64,000 bases of DNA, taken from NCBI RefSeq assembly GCF_020405225.1, contig NZ_CP084474.1, positions 248,001-312,000 of the forward strand, in the 5' to 3' direction. The translations under genes were made by a program, and so were the position numbers. The stretch is from Natrinema sp. DC36 (GTDB lineage Archaea; Halobacteriota; Halobacteria; Halobacteriales; Natrialbaceae). A model generated the notes under the pieces. That model was not told the origin of the DNA. It made no database searches and saw only the letters and a list, made by a program, of their open reading frames with translations. Shown piece after piece: positions 51,976-59,331 of the stretch (positions are counted from its first letter, which is position 1; each line of letters starts with the position of its first letter).

Positions 51976-53094
51976 CTATGTCGTTGTTGGTTCCAGTTCA
52001 GAGGCAGGTCGAGCTTGTGCGCGATAGGACTCGTACAAGTCGATTCCCCATTCGACGAGCCGTTCGTTAGAACTGACAATCATCGCAATGTGCTGTCCAC
52101 TACCGGATTCGTTGTATGCTGCAATAGCAACCTTACGAGTATCGTAGATCCCGATACCGAGCGTATGTGCTCGATCGAGGACTAAGGGCTGGTAGTTGTT
52201 GTATGCCGAACTGTGGACCACATACTGGGTTTGAGAGTTTTCGGCAGCTTCGACGTAGGTTGGCAAATCAAGGATAGCCTCGGATTCAATGCCGAGTTCG
52301 AGTAACCCTCGGTAGGCGTGGAACAGAACTGGATTAAAGATAGAGCAGAACCCTCGAAAGCGGCTGGTTTGTCGGTCATAAAGCTTGAGAGCTGTCCATA
52401 GTACCGAAGAGGGATGAGTAGGGTTAGAAATGATTAACTCAGCGTCGGCCAGTTCTGGAATTGGAAAGGTCGCATCTTCTGTCGGGAGGCGCTGTAACCA
52501 TGGCGCTTTCTCTATGAGTTGCTCAACTGCCGTCGCCAAATCAACATAGGCATTTAGAACTCGTGTTCCGGCAGGTGTGATCTGCTGTTGTCCCCCGTCA
52601 TCTTGGATCCAGCCATACTCTGCGAAGGCCTTGAGGATACGCCCAATTGTGGGCCGTGACGGGGAACTGCTCACTGCTGATTCTAGCTCACTCGGACGAT
52701 ATGGTCGTCTCTCAAGTGTCCTTAATACACCAATCGAATGGTCGGAGCGAGTCAGGAATGATAGCCCCTCAACTGAGACCGTCTGAAGACAGCTCTCGAT
52801 GACATCCAGGAGCAAGAGGCCACCAGCAGTTAGCTCAATTCCTGCGTTGTGATTATTGACGAACCCACGGTCTCGGAGAACTGCAAGATGATTAGAGGCA
52901 GCCTGCCGGGAGATGTCGGCTTGTTGGGCAATATCAGTCTGTGCCACGGGACTCGAGAGGTCACCCATAGCCTGTAAAACTTTGAGACGCGCCGAGTCGA
53001 CTGTTTCATTGATAACGCTCCGGACAACGAGTTTTTCGCCTGTGAGGGGGTTCTTTGCTCGGTGTGTATTTCCAGTCACAATTGTATCCCCCAT
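51976..53094 (-). CDS. Two-domain winged-helix regulator with DUF1724-like C-terminus
   Basis: A 372-residue regulator. The N-terminal wHTH reads SARLKVLQAMGDLSSPVAQTDIAQQADISRQAASNHLAVLRDRGFV. A second wHTH-like unit follows (RTLERRPYRPSELESAVSSSPSRPTIGRILKAFAEYGWI). The C-terminal domain (SSVLWTALKLYDRQTSRFRGFCSIFNPVLFHAYRGLLELGIESEAILDLPTYVE) matches the DUF1724/FilR-type layout, which in methanogens and other archaea controls metabolism. It is divergent from a cytochrome P450 gene with a 157-bp shared promoter region that contains a TTGGTT-N8-AACCAA inverted repeat. Control of the P450 is a reasonable inference. Confidence 0.75.
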   Translation of the reverse strand: MGDTIVTGNTHRAKNPLTGEKLVVRSVINETVDSARLKVLQAMGDLSSPVAQTDIAQQADISRQAASNHLAVLRDRGFVNNHNAGIELTAGGLLLLDVIESCLQTVSVEGLSFLTRSDHSIGVLRTLERRPYRPSELESAVSSSPSRPTIGRILKAFAEYGWIQDDGGQQQITPAGTRVLNAYVDLATAVEQLIEKAPWLQRLPTEDATFPIPELADAELIISNPTHPSSVLWTALKLYDRQTSRFRGFCSIFNPVLFHAYRGLLELGIESEAILDLPTYVEAAENSQTQYVVHSSAYNNYQPLVLDRAHTLGIGIYDTRKVAIAAYNESGSGQHIAMIVSSNERLVEWGIDLYESYRAQARPASELEPTTT

Positions 53095-53141
53095 ATTGGG
53101 TTTCTAATCTATCTCTTTAATCTAATAGTTATTCAATTTTA

Positions 53142-53161
53142 TTGGTTCTCGATATAACCAA
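53142..53161. promoter_or_regulatory. Inverted repeat in the shared promoter region
   Basis: TTGGTT (53142-53147) and AACCAA (53156-53161), 8 bp apart, lie between the divergent regulator and P450 genes. It may be the regulator binding site; the arms are short, so the call is tentative. Confidence 0.35.
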
Positions 53162-53251
53162 GCTCAATATGGGATCCTCACCACATAAATAACTACCAAT
53201 TGAGCATGGATCTACAGTGGATTTATTTGTGTTCTGTATGGATGAATTACT

Positions 53252-54610
53252 ATGAATCCGAACGCTCGTCTCCCTCCCGCGCCCTCAGGACACCCAGTGA
53301 TCGGGCATACGCTCGATTTTGCTCGAAGTCCGTTTGAGTTCGTTGACCGCGCGACGAACGAGTGTGGAGACCTCTATCGCATGGAGCTTCCTAGCGTCGA
53401 CGTTTACGTCTTAGCCCATCCGGAGTATTTCAAACAAGCGCTGGTGACTGACATCGACGCATTCGGAAAGACCGAGGACTTTCAGCGGGTGTTTGGCAAT
53501 GGGTTGCTTTCGACAGAGGGAGAGCAGTGGAGTCGCCAGCGAGGAATCCTCCAACCATTATTTCATCGAGATCGAATCGGGGGATATGGCGAGTATATGG
53601 TCGACGCTACGCAACGACGACTTGCTACGTGGAAGCCAGGAGAGACTCGAAATATAGAATCGGAGATGCAGGATCTCACAATAGAGATCCTCTTTGCGAC
53701 GCTCTTTGGGCGCGAATTACCTCCGGGGGAAGGTGACGAGCTCCGTGCAGCATCGGATGGACTCAATAAATGGTTCGCGCCGACATCCTGGCTCTTACCG
53801 AACTGGATTCCAACACCATCACGACGAGAGTTCGGCAATTCAGTAGAGCGTCTCCGAACGGAAGTTCGACAGCTGCTTGCGGAGTATAGTGCAGATTCGG
53901 AACAAGAGGTCAGCTCACAGCCAAACGACCTCCAACAAGAAACGCTCTTATCGAAGCTCCACGACGCACGCGAGGCAAGTGGACCAGACCATCTTAGCAC
54001 GGAGGAAGTCGAAGACCAGATGCTCACGATGATCTTTGCTGGGTACGAGACCACCGCTGCGGCGCTCGGATTCGCCTGGTACTCGCTGGCGATGAATCCC
54101 GAGATTCGGCAGGCGTTCCACGACGAACTCGACGCTGTTCTGGGGGATGAACCACCGACACCGGAAGACATTGCAAACCTCGACCTCACAAACCGTATCG
54201 TCACCGAGACCCTCCGACTGTATCCGCCCATCCATACGATCCCCCGGCAGACGACTCGAGATGTTCAGATCGATGGCTACCAGATCCCGGCCAACGAGGA
54301 AGTTCATCTATCCATTATCTCGACTCATCGTGATGAGCGGTTCTACGACGATCCCCTGTCATTCCGGCCCGATCGGTGGACAGAAAATTTCGAAGAGGAA
54401 CTCGATGACCACGCGTTCATCCCGTTCGGTGGTGGTCGTCGGACGTGTATCGGTCGGGAATTTGCTCGCCTCGAGGCGACGCTCGTGTTGGCGACGATCG
54501 GTCAACAGTGGACCCTCGAATGGGCTGGTGCAGACCCGACGATCACGATCGAACCAGAGATCACTACGCAGACAAAGAACGGCCTCCCAATGCGGCTTCG
54601 GCAACGATAG
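53252..54610 (+). CDS. Cytochrome P450
   Basis: A 452-residue P450. Motifs: the I-helix oxygen-binding AGYETTAAA, the K-helix ETLRLYPP, the PERF-like FRPDRW, and the heme loop FIPFGGGRRTCIGREFARLE with the thiolate Cys at residue 399. P450s activate molecular oxygen to hydroxylate diverse lipophilic substrates. In haloarchaea CYP174-type members exist, but a subfamily cannot be assigned here. No ferredoxin or reductase is nearby. A TATA-like TTTATTTG lies about 30 bp upstream of ATG 53252. The divergent regulator may sense a substrate. Confidence 0.95.
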   Translation: MNPNARLPPAPSGHPVIGHTLDFARSPFEFVDRATNECGDLYRMELPSVDVYVLAHPEYFKQALVTDIDAFGKTEDFQRVFGNGLLSTEGEQWSRQRGILQPLFHRDRIGGYGEYMVDATQRRLATWKPGETRNIESEMQDLTIEILFATLFGRELPPGEGDELRAASDGLNKWFAPTSWLLPNWIPTPSRREFGNSVERLRTEVRQLLAEYSADSEQEVSSQPNDLQQETLLSKLHDAREASGPDHLSTEEVEDQMLTMIFAGYETTAAALGFAWYSLAMNPEIRQAFHDELDAVLGDEPPTPEDIANLDLTNRIVTETLRLYPPIHTIPRQTTRDVQIDGYQIPANEEVHLSIISTHRDERFYDDPLSFRPDRWTENFEEELDDHAFIPFGGGRRTCIGREFARLEATLVLATIGQQWTLEWAGADPTITIEPEITTQTKNGLPMRLRQR

Positions 54611-54911
54611 ATACGTACTATCGCTCATCAACCGTAATACTGCTGAAGTCAGTGTTCTCCTTGGAGACATGGGTGTAAATTATTCTAGCATTCCCGATTC
54701 CGGCCGTCTCGTGTGTGTGTGTGAGCACCCCAAATTCAACCTCCTAGATGTGAATATTATTCGGATGGGTATTATCTCGACAGGCGGTACACTTGAGCAT
54801 TCGAGCGACGTAATTCGGGGAGTTTTGTGGGGGAATACGTTAGGGGAGAGCGCTCAGAGTTAATACCACGTCCATGATCGAGTCATTATATCATCTAGAA
54901 CGAATGCCGTC
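54611..54911. other. Intergenic stretch, no supported gene
   Basis: About 300 bp after the P450 gene. The open frame that runs on from within P450 to 54863 is a frame shadow. Nothing else is recognised. Confidence 0.3.
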
Positions 54912-55070
54912 GTGTTTATTGCATCGCTCGCTGGAGCACTACTGTTACTCGACGCTATCGGATACTGCGACATAGTAGACGTATCTCCCTGGGATCTACT
55001 TGCGTTCGTTCCGAACAACTTGTTCCTTATGCAGATACTGTTCGGTGCAGTAGTTATGGAACAAGGATAG
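54912..55070 (+). CDS. Small membrane protein
   Basis: A 52-residue protein from GTG 54912. Two hydrophobic segments (FIASLAGALLLLDAIGY and LLAFVPNNLFLMQILFGAVV) with an acidic centre (DIVDVSPWD). Similar two-helix small proteins are common in haloarchaea. A start in the non-AUG codon is forced because no ATG lies in this frame downstream of a TAA at about 54862. Confidence 0.4.
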   Translation: MFIASLAGALLLLDAIGYCDIVDVSPWDLLAFVPNNLFLMQILFGAVVMEQG

Positions 55071-55238
55071 TGTGGTTCTCACCCATTGAGTCACGTCCGA
55101 AGCGATACACTATACGACAGAGACGTCTCACACGGCTGGCTGTGGCGATCGGCCGACAGGGACAACAGAGGGACCACCGTACTCGCGTGTTCTCCCTTTC
55201 GTCGATGGAACTACGCCTTTCGAGTCCCGACTCTCCCT

Positions 55239-55511
55239 ATGCCCACGCCCCGAACCCACCAGTTCCGCGGTCGCTCGCCGCTCGATCGTAGCGGCTGGCA
55301 GGTATCGACAGTGGCCCGCCGAACGACCAACCACGACGGGTCGGCCGTCTGTGCCGTCACTGACGAGACCATCCCACTGACCGAGACGCATTTCTACGTG
55401 ACACTGCGACAGGAGACGTCATCACTGGCCCGGCCCGACGAGTACGATCACCTAGGCGTCGCCGACAGTGCGCTCGGCGAGCTGGACGAGTGGCTCGAAG
55501 GTGGCGAGTGA
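55239..55511 (+). CDS. Hypothetical haloarchaeal protein (about 90 residues)
   Basis: A 90-residue protein starting MPTPRTHQFRGRSPL. The body GWQVSTVARRTTNHDGSAVCAVTDE and YVTLRQETSSLARPDEYDHL with the acidic end GVADSALGELDEWLEGG reads as a small beta-rich domain of unknown function. The longer frame from 55086 has a non-coding-like leader. A single Cys (AVCAV) is present. Confidence 0.5.
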   Translation: MPTPRTHQFRGRSPLDRSGWQVSTVARRTTNHDGSAVCAVTDETIPLTETHFYVTLRQETSSLARPDEYDHLGVADSALGELDEWLEGGE

Positions 55512-55559
55512 TCGGCCATACCGAAACTATCGATCTAGCTACTATAATTTCTGACAGTA

Positions 55560-56213
55560 ATGGCCTCTGTAATGTCTGTCTCAATTCGGTTCGTTCACAG
55601 CCAACACACCGATGAACCGTTCGTCAACTCACAATACATCTACTCGAGCACTGATGCGAATAGCGTCAATTCTCAGGTCCATCTACCGTATTCTACGATC
55701 TTGTTGGGTGCTGCGTTCGTCCCACTACTGCTAGTATTACTGACTCTCGCCGCGAATGTCGTTGCGTATGGGTACTGGGGACGGACATACCACTCGCTGT
55801 TTCTATTCGCAACTACACTCATGTTCGTCGGATTAACAGCACTCTCTATTCACTCTCACAGTTTCGCATCTCAGTTGTGTAGTCCCCCGACTCTTTTTAT
55901 CGGAAGCCGAGCCCAACGTCGTCGATGCAAACCCCACAGGAGGACTTGCTCATCGTCGAGGCGCTCGTCGAATACCACTCCAAGCGAATGGACGTCCAAC
56001 CCGAACGGGCGGCTCGAGCGTGGGTGTTGGCCGACGGGATCGCTGCGAGTCACGGGCTTGAAATTGAGGATGCGCTTAGACAGCGGGCAGAGGTATAGTG
56101 TAGCCCGATCGAATGACTTTCACGAATGCTTTACTGCGAACACAGAGATGACAACTGCCATAAACTGGCCGCGAAACGGATGCTCGTGTACTTTCGCGAG
56201 ACCAGGTCGCTAA
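55560..56213 (+). CDS. Putative membrane protein, 3' end uncertain
   Basis: The first 110 residues are credible: a polar head then two hydrophobic helices (TILLGAAFVPLLLVLLTLAANVVAYGY and SLFLFATTLMFVGLTALSI). Beyond residue 115 the chain is Arg/Ser-rich and overlaps another gene in a different frame (55925-56098), so the real protein probably ends earlier through a frame change or an unrecognised stop. ATG 55572 is an alternative start. Confidence 0.3.
   Translation: MASVMSVSIRFVHSQHTDEPFVNSQYIYSSTDANSVNSQVHLPYSTILLGAAFVPLLLVLLTLAANVVAYGYWGRTYHSLFLFATTLMFVGLTALSIHSHSFASQLCSPPTLFIGSRAQRRRCKPHRRTCSSSRRSSNTTPSEWTSNPNGRLERGCWPTGSLRVTGLKLRMRLDSGQRYSVARSNDFHECFTANTEMTTAINWPRNGCSCTFARPGR
55925..56098 (+). 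CDS. Small acidic protein (57 residues)
   Basis: ATG 55925: MQTPQEDLLIVEALVEYHSK, then MDVQPERAARAWVLADGIAASHGLEIEDALRQRAEV. Helical and acidic, with a TATA-like CTTTTTATC about 30 bp upstream. Gives a clean coding composition. Similar small proteins occur in haloarchaeal genomes; function not known. Confidence 0.6.
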   Translation: MQTPQEDLLIVEALVEYHSKRMDVQPERAARAWVLADGIAASHGLEIEDALRQRAEV

Positions 56214-56320
56214 ACGAGGAATACTACTGCGCGGTTCACGCTCTCGAGCGACTATCGCGTCTCGAGTACGACGACTTGGTGGACGTGAGGGCGCTTGACA
56301 ACTGCAACACGGCCGGCTGA
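56126..56320 (+). CDS. Small Cys/His protein, possible zinc finger
   Basis: A 64-residue protein, LYCEHRDDNCHKLAAKRMLVYF and EYYCAVHALERLSRLEYDDLVDV. The pattern CxxH...C-H and later CAVH could bind one zinc. It starts at ATG 56126, 27 bp behind the 57-residue gene, so the two may be co-transcribed. Confidence 0.55.
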   Translation: MLYCEHRDDNCHKLAAKRMLVYFRETRSLNEEYYCAVHALERLSRLEYDDLVDVRALDNCNTAG

Positions 56321-56370
56321 CTACTCCGGTTTCGATCCCCTGGCCCGATATATACAAATAACTGAAAGTA

Positions 56371-56841
56371 GTGATGTTTTTCATGGGAGTCGTAGATACT
56401 CTGGTAAATAGCGTTATACAAGTAGTCGCGGGGTTACTCGGCTTCGGATTGCTCTTTGGTGGCGCTCAGCAGGCCGCTTTCGGTAATGAGGTGATTGGAA
56501 TAATTGTGGCTCTCATCGGAATAGTCCTGTGGTATTCACTTCCAGAATGTGAATCCGCCCCGTTAGTTCTCGATACCGGTGATTTCGGACGACTCACTAC
56601 TCGATTCGAGTGTTCATTTTTGCAGACTTTCAGGGTTGAGAGAGCAGGGTATCGAGTGCCTGATGTGCGTCGTCTTCACCGACGACGACGAGGATATCAT
56701 CTGCCTGTAACTGTGTATCCGGCAGCGGATTTGCTATTGTTTGGTCACCGCGTTCGATGGCGAGGATCGAGATTCCCGTCTGCGTCCGGATACCCACTTC
56801 GCCAATTGTCTGTCCGACAACCGATGATTCGTCCGGAATAG
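56371..56841 (+). CDS. Small membrane protein, 3' part doubtful
   Basis: The first 55-60 residues (DTLVNSVIQVVAGLLGFGLLFG and EVIGIIVALIGIVLWYSLPE) form a convincing two-helix membrane hairpin. The remainder overlaps the antiparallel KhtT-like gene (56630-57109) and is Arg-rich, so it is most likely not translated as such. ATG 56383 is an alternative start. Confidence 0.35.
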   Translation: MMFFMGVVDTLVNSVIQVVAGLLGFGLLFGGAQQAAFGNEVIGIIVALIGIVLWYSLPECESAPLVLDTGDFGRLTTRFECSFLQTFRVERAGYRVPDVRRLHRRRRGYHLPVTVYPAADLLLFGHRVRWRGSRFPSASGYPLRQLSVRQPMIRPE

Positions 56842-57109
56842 CCACCCATTTGACACGGGCCTCGGAGAGTGCATTGTCGAGGTCGTCAGACACGGATTCG
56901 AAGAACGCTCCCTCGAAGATCTCTGCGAGTTTCTGTGCATCGCGTTCGGTTGTCGTGAACAGTTCCTCGCTGTCACTGTCCGGATCGTCTCGCCAGAATA
57001 CCTGCCGTGATCCGTCGTTGTGAATGACGATCGAGAACGTTCCTCCGGCGGGGAACGAGACTTGGTATCGCCGTCCGACGCCCGGTAGCTGTGTCTCGAA
57101 AACCTTCAT
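56630..57109 (-). CDS. KhtT-like cation:proton antiporter regulatory subunit (TrkA-C)
   Basis: A 159-residue protein. The N-terminal domain is KhtT-like (MKVFETQLPGVGRRYQVSFPAGGTFSIVIHNDGSRQVFWR). The C-terminal part is RCK/TrkA-C: VVGQTIGEVGIRTQTGISILAIERGDQTIANPLPDTQLQADDILVVVGEDDAH. TrkA-C subunits gate potassium channels or antiporters in response to ligands. No antiporter gene is adjacent on this strand; a voltage-gated potassium channel lies 125 bp away in the opposite direction, so a combined potassium module is likely. Confidence 0.88.
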   Translation of the reverse strand: MKVFETQLPGVGRRYQVSFPAGGTFSIVIHNDGSRQVFWRDDPDSDSEELFTTTERDAQKLAEIFEGAFFESVSDDLDNALSEARVKWVAIPDESSVVGQTIGEVGIRTQTGISILAIERGDQTIANPLPDTQLQADDILVVVGEDDAHQALDTLLSQP

Positions 57110-57233
57110 AGTCGTAATGGACTGGGCAGGGTCATTACTGTTCGGTCGCTCTTACAGCGAAGCTATTGTGTTCCGTCCCAGCATAACCTTATAACAGGGC
57201 TCTTATATCGTCGTTCGACTGAGTAAACATCAA

Positions 57234-58106
57234 ATGGCGATGGACTCGTCTCGGTCCCTCAAAGAACGCATCTACTTTCTTCTTGACGGATCACACAGAG
57301 AGAGTTGGATCTCCTTCGGGACGAACCTCTTCATTATGGCACTCATCGTTCTCAACGTCGCGACGTATATCGCGGGAACGGTGCCATGGATCGGTACACA
57401 GTATGGACAGCTCTTCGCCACCTTCGACGTATTCTGTGTCAGTGTGTTCACCGTCGAGTACGTGCTCCGTGTCTGGTCGTGTACCGTCGACGAACGATAT
57501 TCGAGTCCCGTTCGTGGTCGCATTCGGTTCATGCTCTCACCTTATGCGCTCATCGATTTGATCGCAATCTTTCCGTTCTACCTCCCGATACTGCTGGGAG
57601 CGCAGAGTGGTGCAGAACGGGTGCTCCGGATTTTCCGCTTGTTCCGTCTGCTGAAGATTGCGCGCTACTCGAGTTCGCTGACGCTGATCACGAACGTATT
57701 TCGCCGGAAAGCGGAAGAGTTGCTGATTACCGTCCTTGTGATGAGTATTTGGCTCATTTTTGTTTCTAGTCTCATGTACTACGCCGAACGGGGCGCCCAA
57801 CCAGAGGTGTTCTCCAGTATTCCAGCCGCTCTCTGGTGGGGAATTGTTACCTTGACAACTGTTGGGTACGGGGATGTTGTACCAATCACACCGCTTGGGC
57901 GGGCGCTCGGGGCGATGATCGCGTTGCTGGGTATCGCGTTGTTCGCGTTGCCGGCCGGTATCATTGCCTCCGGCTTCGCGGAGGAACTGGACCGTCGACG
58001 TCAGGGACCGCAATACTGTCCCCATTGCGGCGGGGAGGTAGATGAACTTACTAACAGATCGCCCGAGAACCATACTGATACTGAAACCGAAACTGGAACA
58101 GAGTGA
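57234..58106 (+). CDS. Voltage-gated potassium channel
   Basis: A 290-residue channel subunit with six transmembrane segments. S4 carries regular arginines (ERVLRIFRLFRLLKIARYSS); the pore loop is ALWWGIVTLTTVGYGDVVP, with selectivity filter TVGYGD at residues 209-214, followed by S6 GALIALLGIALFALPAGII. The C-terminus ends in a zinc-knuckle-like CPHCGGEVDE. The layout matches KvAP-type prokaryotic channels. The adjacent 66-residue membrane gene (58158) and CBS-domain gene (58362) are also present in a second, decaying copy at 62.98 kb. Confidence 0.93.
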   Translation: MAMDSSRSLKERIYFLLDGSHRESWISFGTNLFIMALIVLNVATYIAGTVPWIGTQYGQLFATFDVFCVSVFTVEYVLRVWSCTVDERYSSPVRGRIRFMLSPYALIDLIAIFPFYLPILLGAQSGAERVLRIFRLFRLLKIARYSSSLTLITNVFRRKAEELLITVLVMSIWLIFVSSLMYYAERGAQPEVFSSIPAALWWGIVTLTTVGYGDVVPITPLGRALGAMIALLGIALFALPAGIIASGFAEELDRRRQGPQYCPHCGGEVDELTNRSPENHTDTETETGTE

Positions 58107-58157
58107 TGGCCGTTGCAAAGGAGTAGAGTATTCAAACACCCAATTCAGAACTCATAC

Positions 58158-58358
58158 ATGACTAACCTGCCGGAGAAAGATACGATGAAAGATCTTATCA
58201 GGTATAACATCAATCCACTTGTGATTCTAATCTTGCTCATCACAGTGGTCTTTTGGGGTACTAGTTCCCACTGGTACGCAACATTTTCATTCCTTCTTTT
58301 ACTTCTCGTATTTACTATTCAGAATGTATGGTATGCTTATAAGAAACTATTCGAGTGA
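58158..58358 (+). CDS. Small two-helix membrane protein
   Basis: A 66-residue protein. Hydrophobic segments IRYNINPLVILILLITVVFW and TFSFLLLLLVFTIQNVWYAY with a short charged head (TNLPEKDTMKDL). It follows the channel gene by 51 bp and is duplicated together with it, which suggests a functional link. A homologue with frame damage is at 63640-63840. Confidence 0.6.
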   Translation: MTNLPEKDTMKDLIRYNINPLVILILLITVVFWGTSSHWYATFSFLLLLLVFTIQNVWYAYKKLFE

Positions 58359-58361
58359 TAT

Positions 58362-58720
58362 TTATTTCGGATCTGTTGCAACCGCGCCTCTCACATCCTT
58401 ATCCATCAAATGTCCGATGATCTGATTTGCTTTCGTAACGAGAAGATAGCGCAACCCATGTTCATTCATTAATGTCGCTGCAGTTTCAACATCCTCAGAT
58501 TTATCAATTGTCACGGCAGGGGAGAGTTGCCACTCAGTAAGGGTGGTTTCAGCCATGTCTTTTTTCTCGGCAATTAGGGTAACCACTTCAGCGTCGGTAA
58601 AGACTCTAACTGGATCACCACGATCAGTAACGGCTACGAGGTCTACTTCTGGGTCTTCGAGTTTTTCGATAGCTGTGGCAGCCTTTCGCTCTTTTCGAGT
58701 TCCTCAGCTCGCTTTCGCAT
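58362..58720 (-). pseudogene. CBS-domain protein gene, 5' end disrupted
   Basis: The intact part reads [109 protein letters not shown] sequence covering about one and a half CBS domains (typical [16 protein letters not shown] end). The upstream start [12 protein letters not shown] (58720) is in another frame, with a switch near 58690, and directly upstream the sequence becomes the catalase fragment. The remaining ATG at 58586 could still give a 74-residue product. A second, apparently intact copy is at 63841. Confidence 0.7.
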
Positions 58721-58721
58721 C

Positions 58722-58995
58722 ACGGTTCTCGACGGTCGTCGGGTCACGTGGCTCTCCCGACACGGTGCGGGACGTCCGCGGCTTCGCCACGAAGTTCTAC
58801 ACCGAGGAGGGCAACTGGGACCTTGTCGCGAACAACATACCGCCGTTCTTCATCCAGGACGTCATGGAGTTCCCCGACCTCGTCCACGCTATCAAGCCCG
58901 AGCCCGACGACGGGATGTCCCAGGCCTCCGCCGCCCACGACACCTTCTGGGACTTCGCGTCGCTCAAGCCCGAGACCACGCACATGCTCATGTGA
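58722..58995 (+). pseudogene. Catalase internal fragment
   Basis: [20 protein letters not shown] is followed by [47 protein letters not shown] and ends [16 protein letters not shown]. This is the heme-proximal RDVRGFAxKFYTxEGNWDLVGNNxPVFFIxD region of monofunctional (KatE-type) catalases. Only about 90 codons of roughly 500-700 are present, with no start. A stop follows at 58993. Its GC-rich codon use differs from the neighbouring potassium genes, so it was acquired by recombination. Confidence 0.85.
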
Positions 58996-59331
58996 TTGGT
59001 TTCCCGATACGGAGCTATCCAGGGATTTGATCTCCGCGATGCTGAGTACAGTTGCGAATGATAGAATTAGTGGCCGCCTTCTCCATCTCCTGCTGATCAC
59101 GCCAAAGAATTGTCAAAGATAGCTGTTTCGTCGCCAATAGGTCCCAAGATGGTCTGGCCGTATTACACAACTTTCTTTTTGCGATAGAAAGAATTAGTCA
59201 GTGTGTCTTCTCATCACAGGACGCATCGAAGTAACGACGTTCGAGATGGGCCATTTCGAGTCCTTCGTATGAAAGGTCCTGTGGGTATGGACGACTGGAG
59301 AATAATCGAGTCAACGAGGAAGTGAAACGCC
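58996..59331. other. Intergenic stretch, no supported gene
   Basis: About 335 bp between the catalase fragment and the permease gene. No credible frame. The permease promoter must lie near 59290-59330. Confidence 0.3.

Noticed and set aside
54147..54863. Open frame in the second half of the P450 gene and beyond
   Set aside because: Frame shadow of P450; Arg/Ser-rich with no domain.
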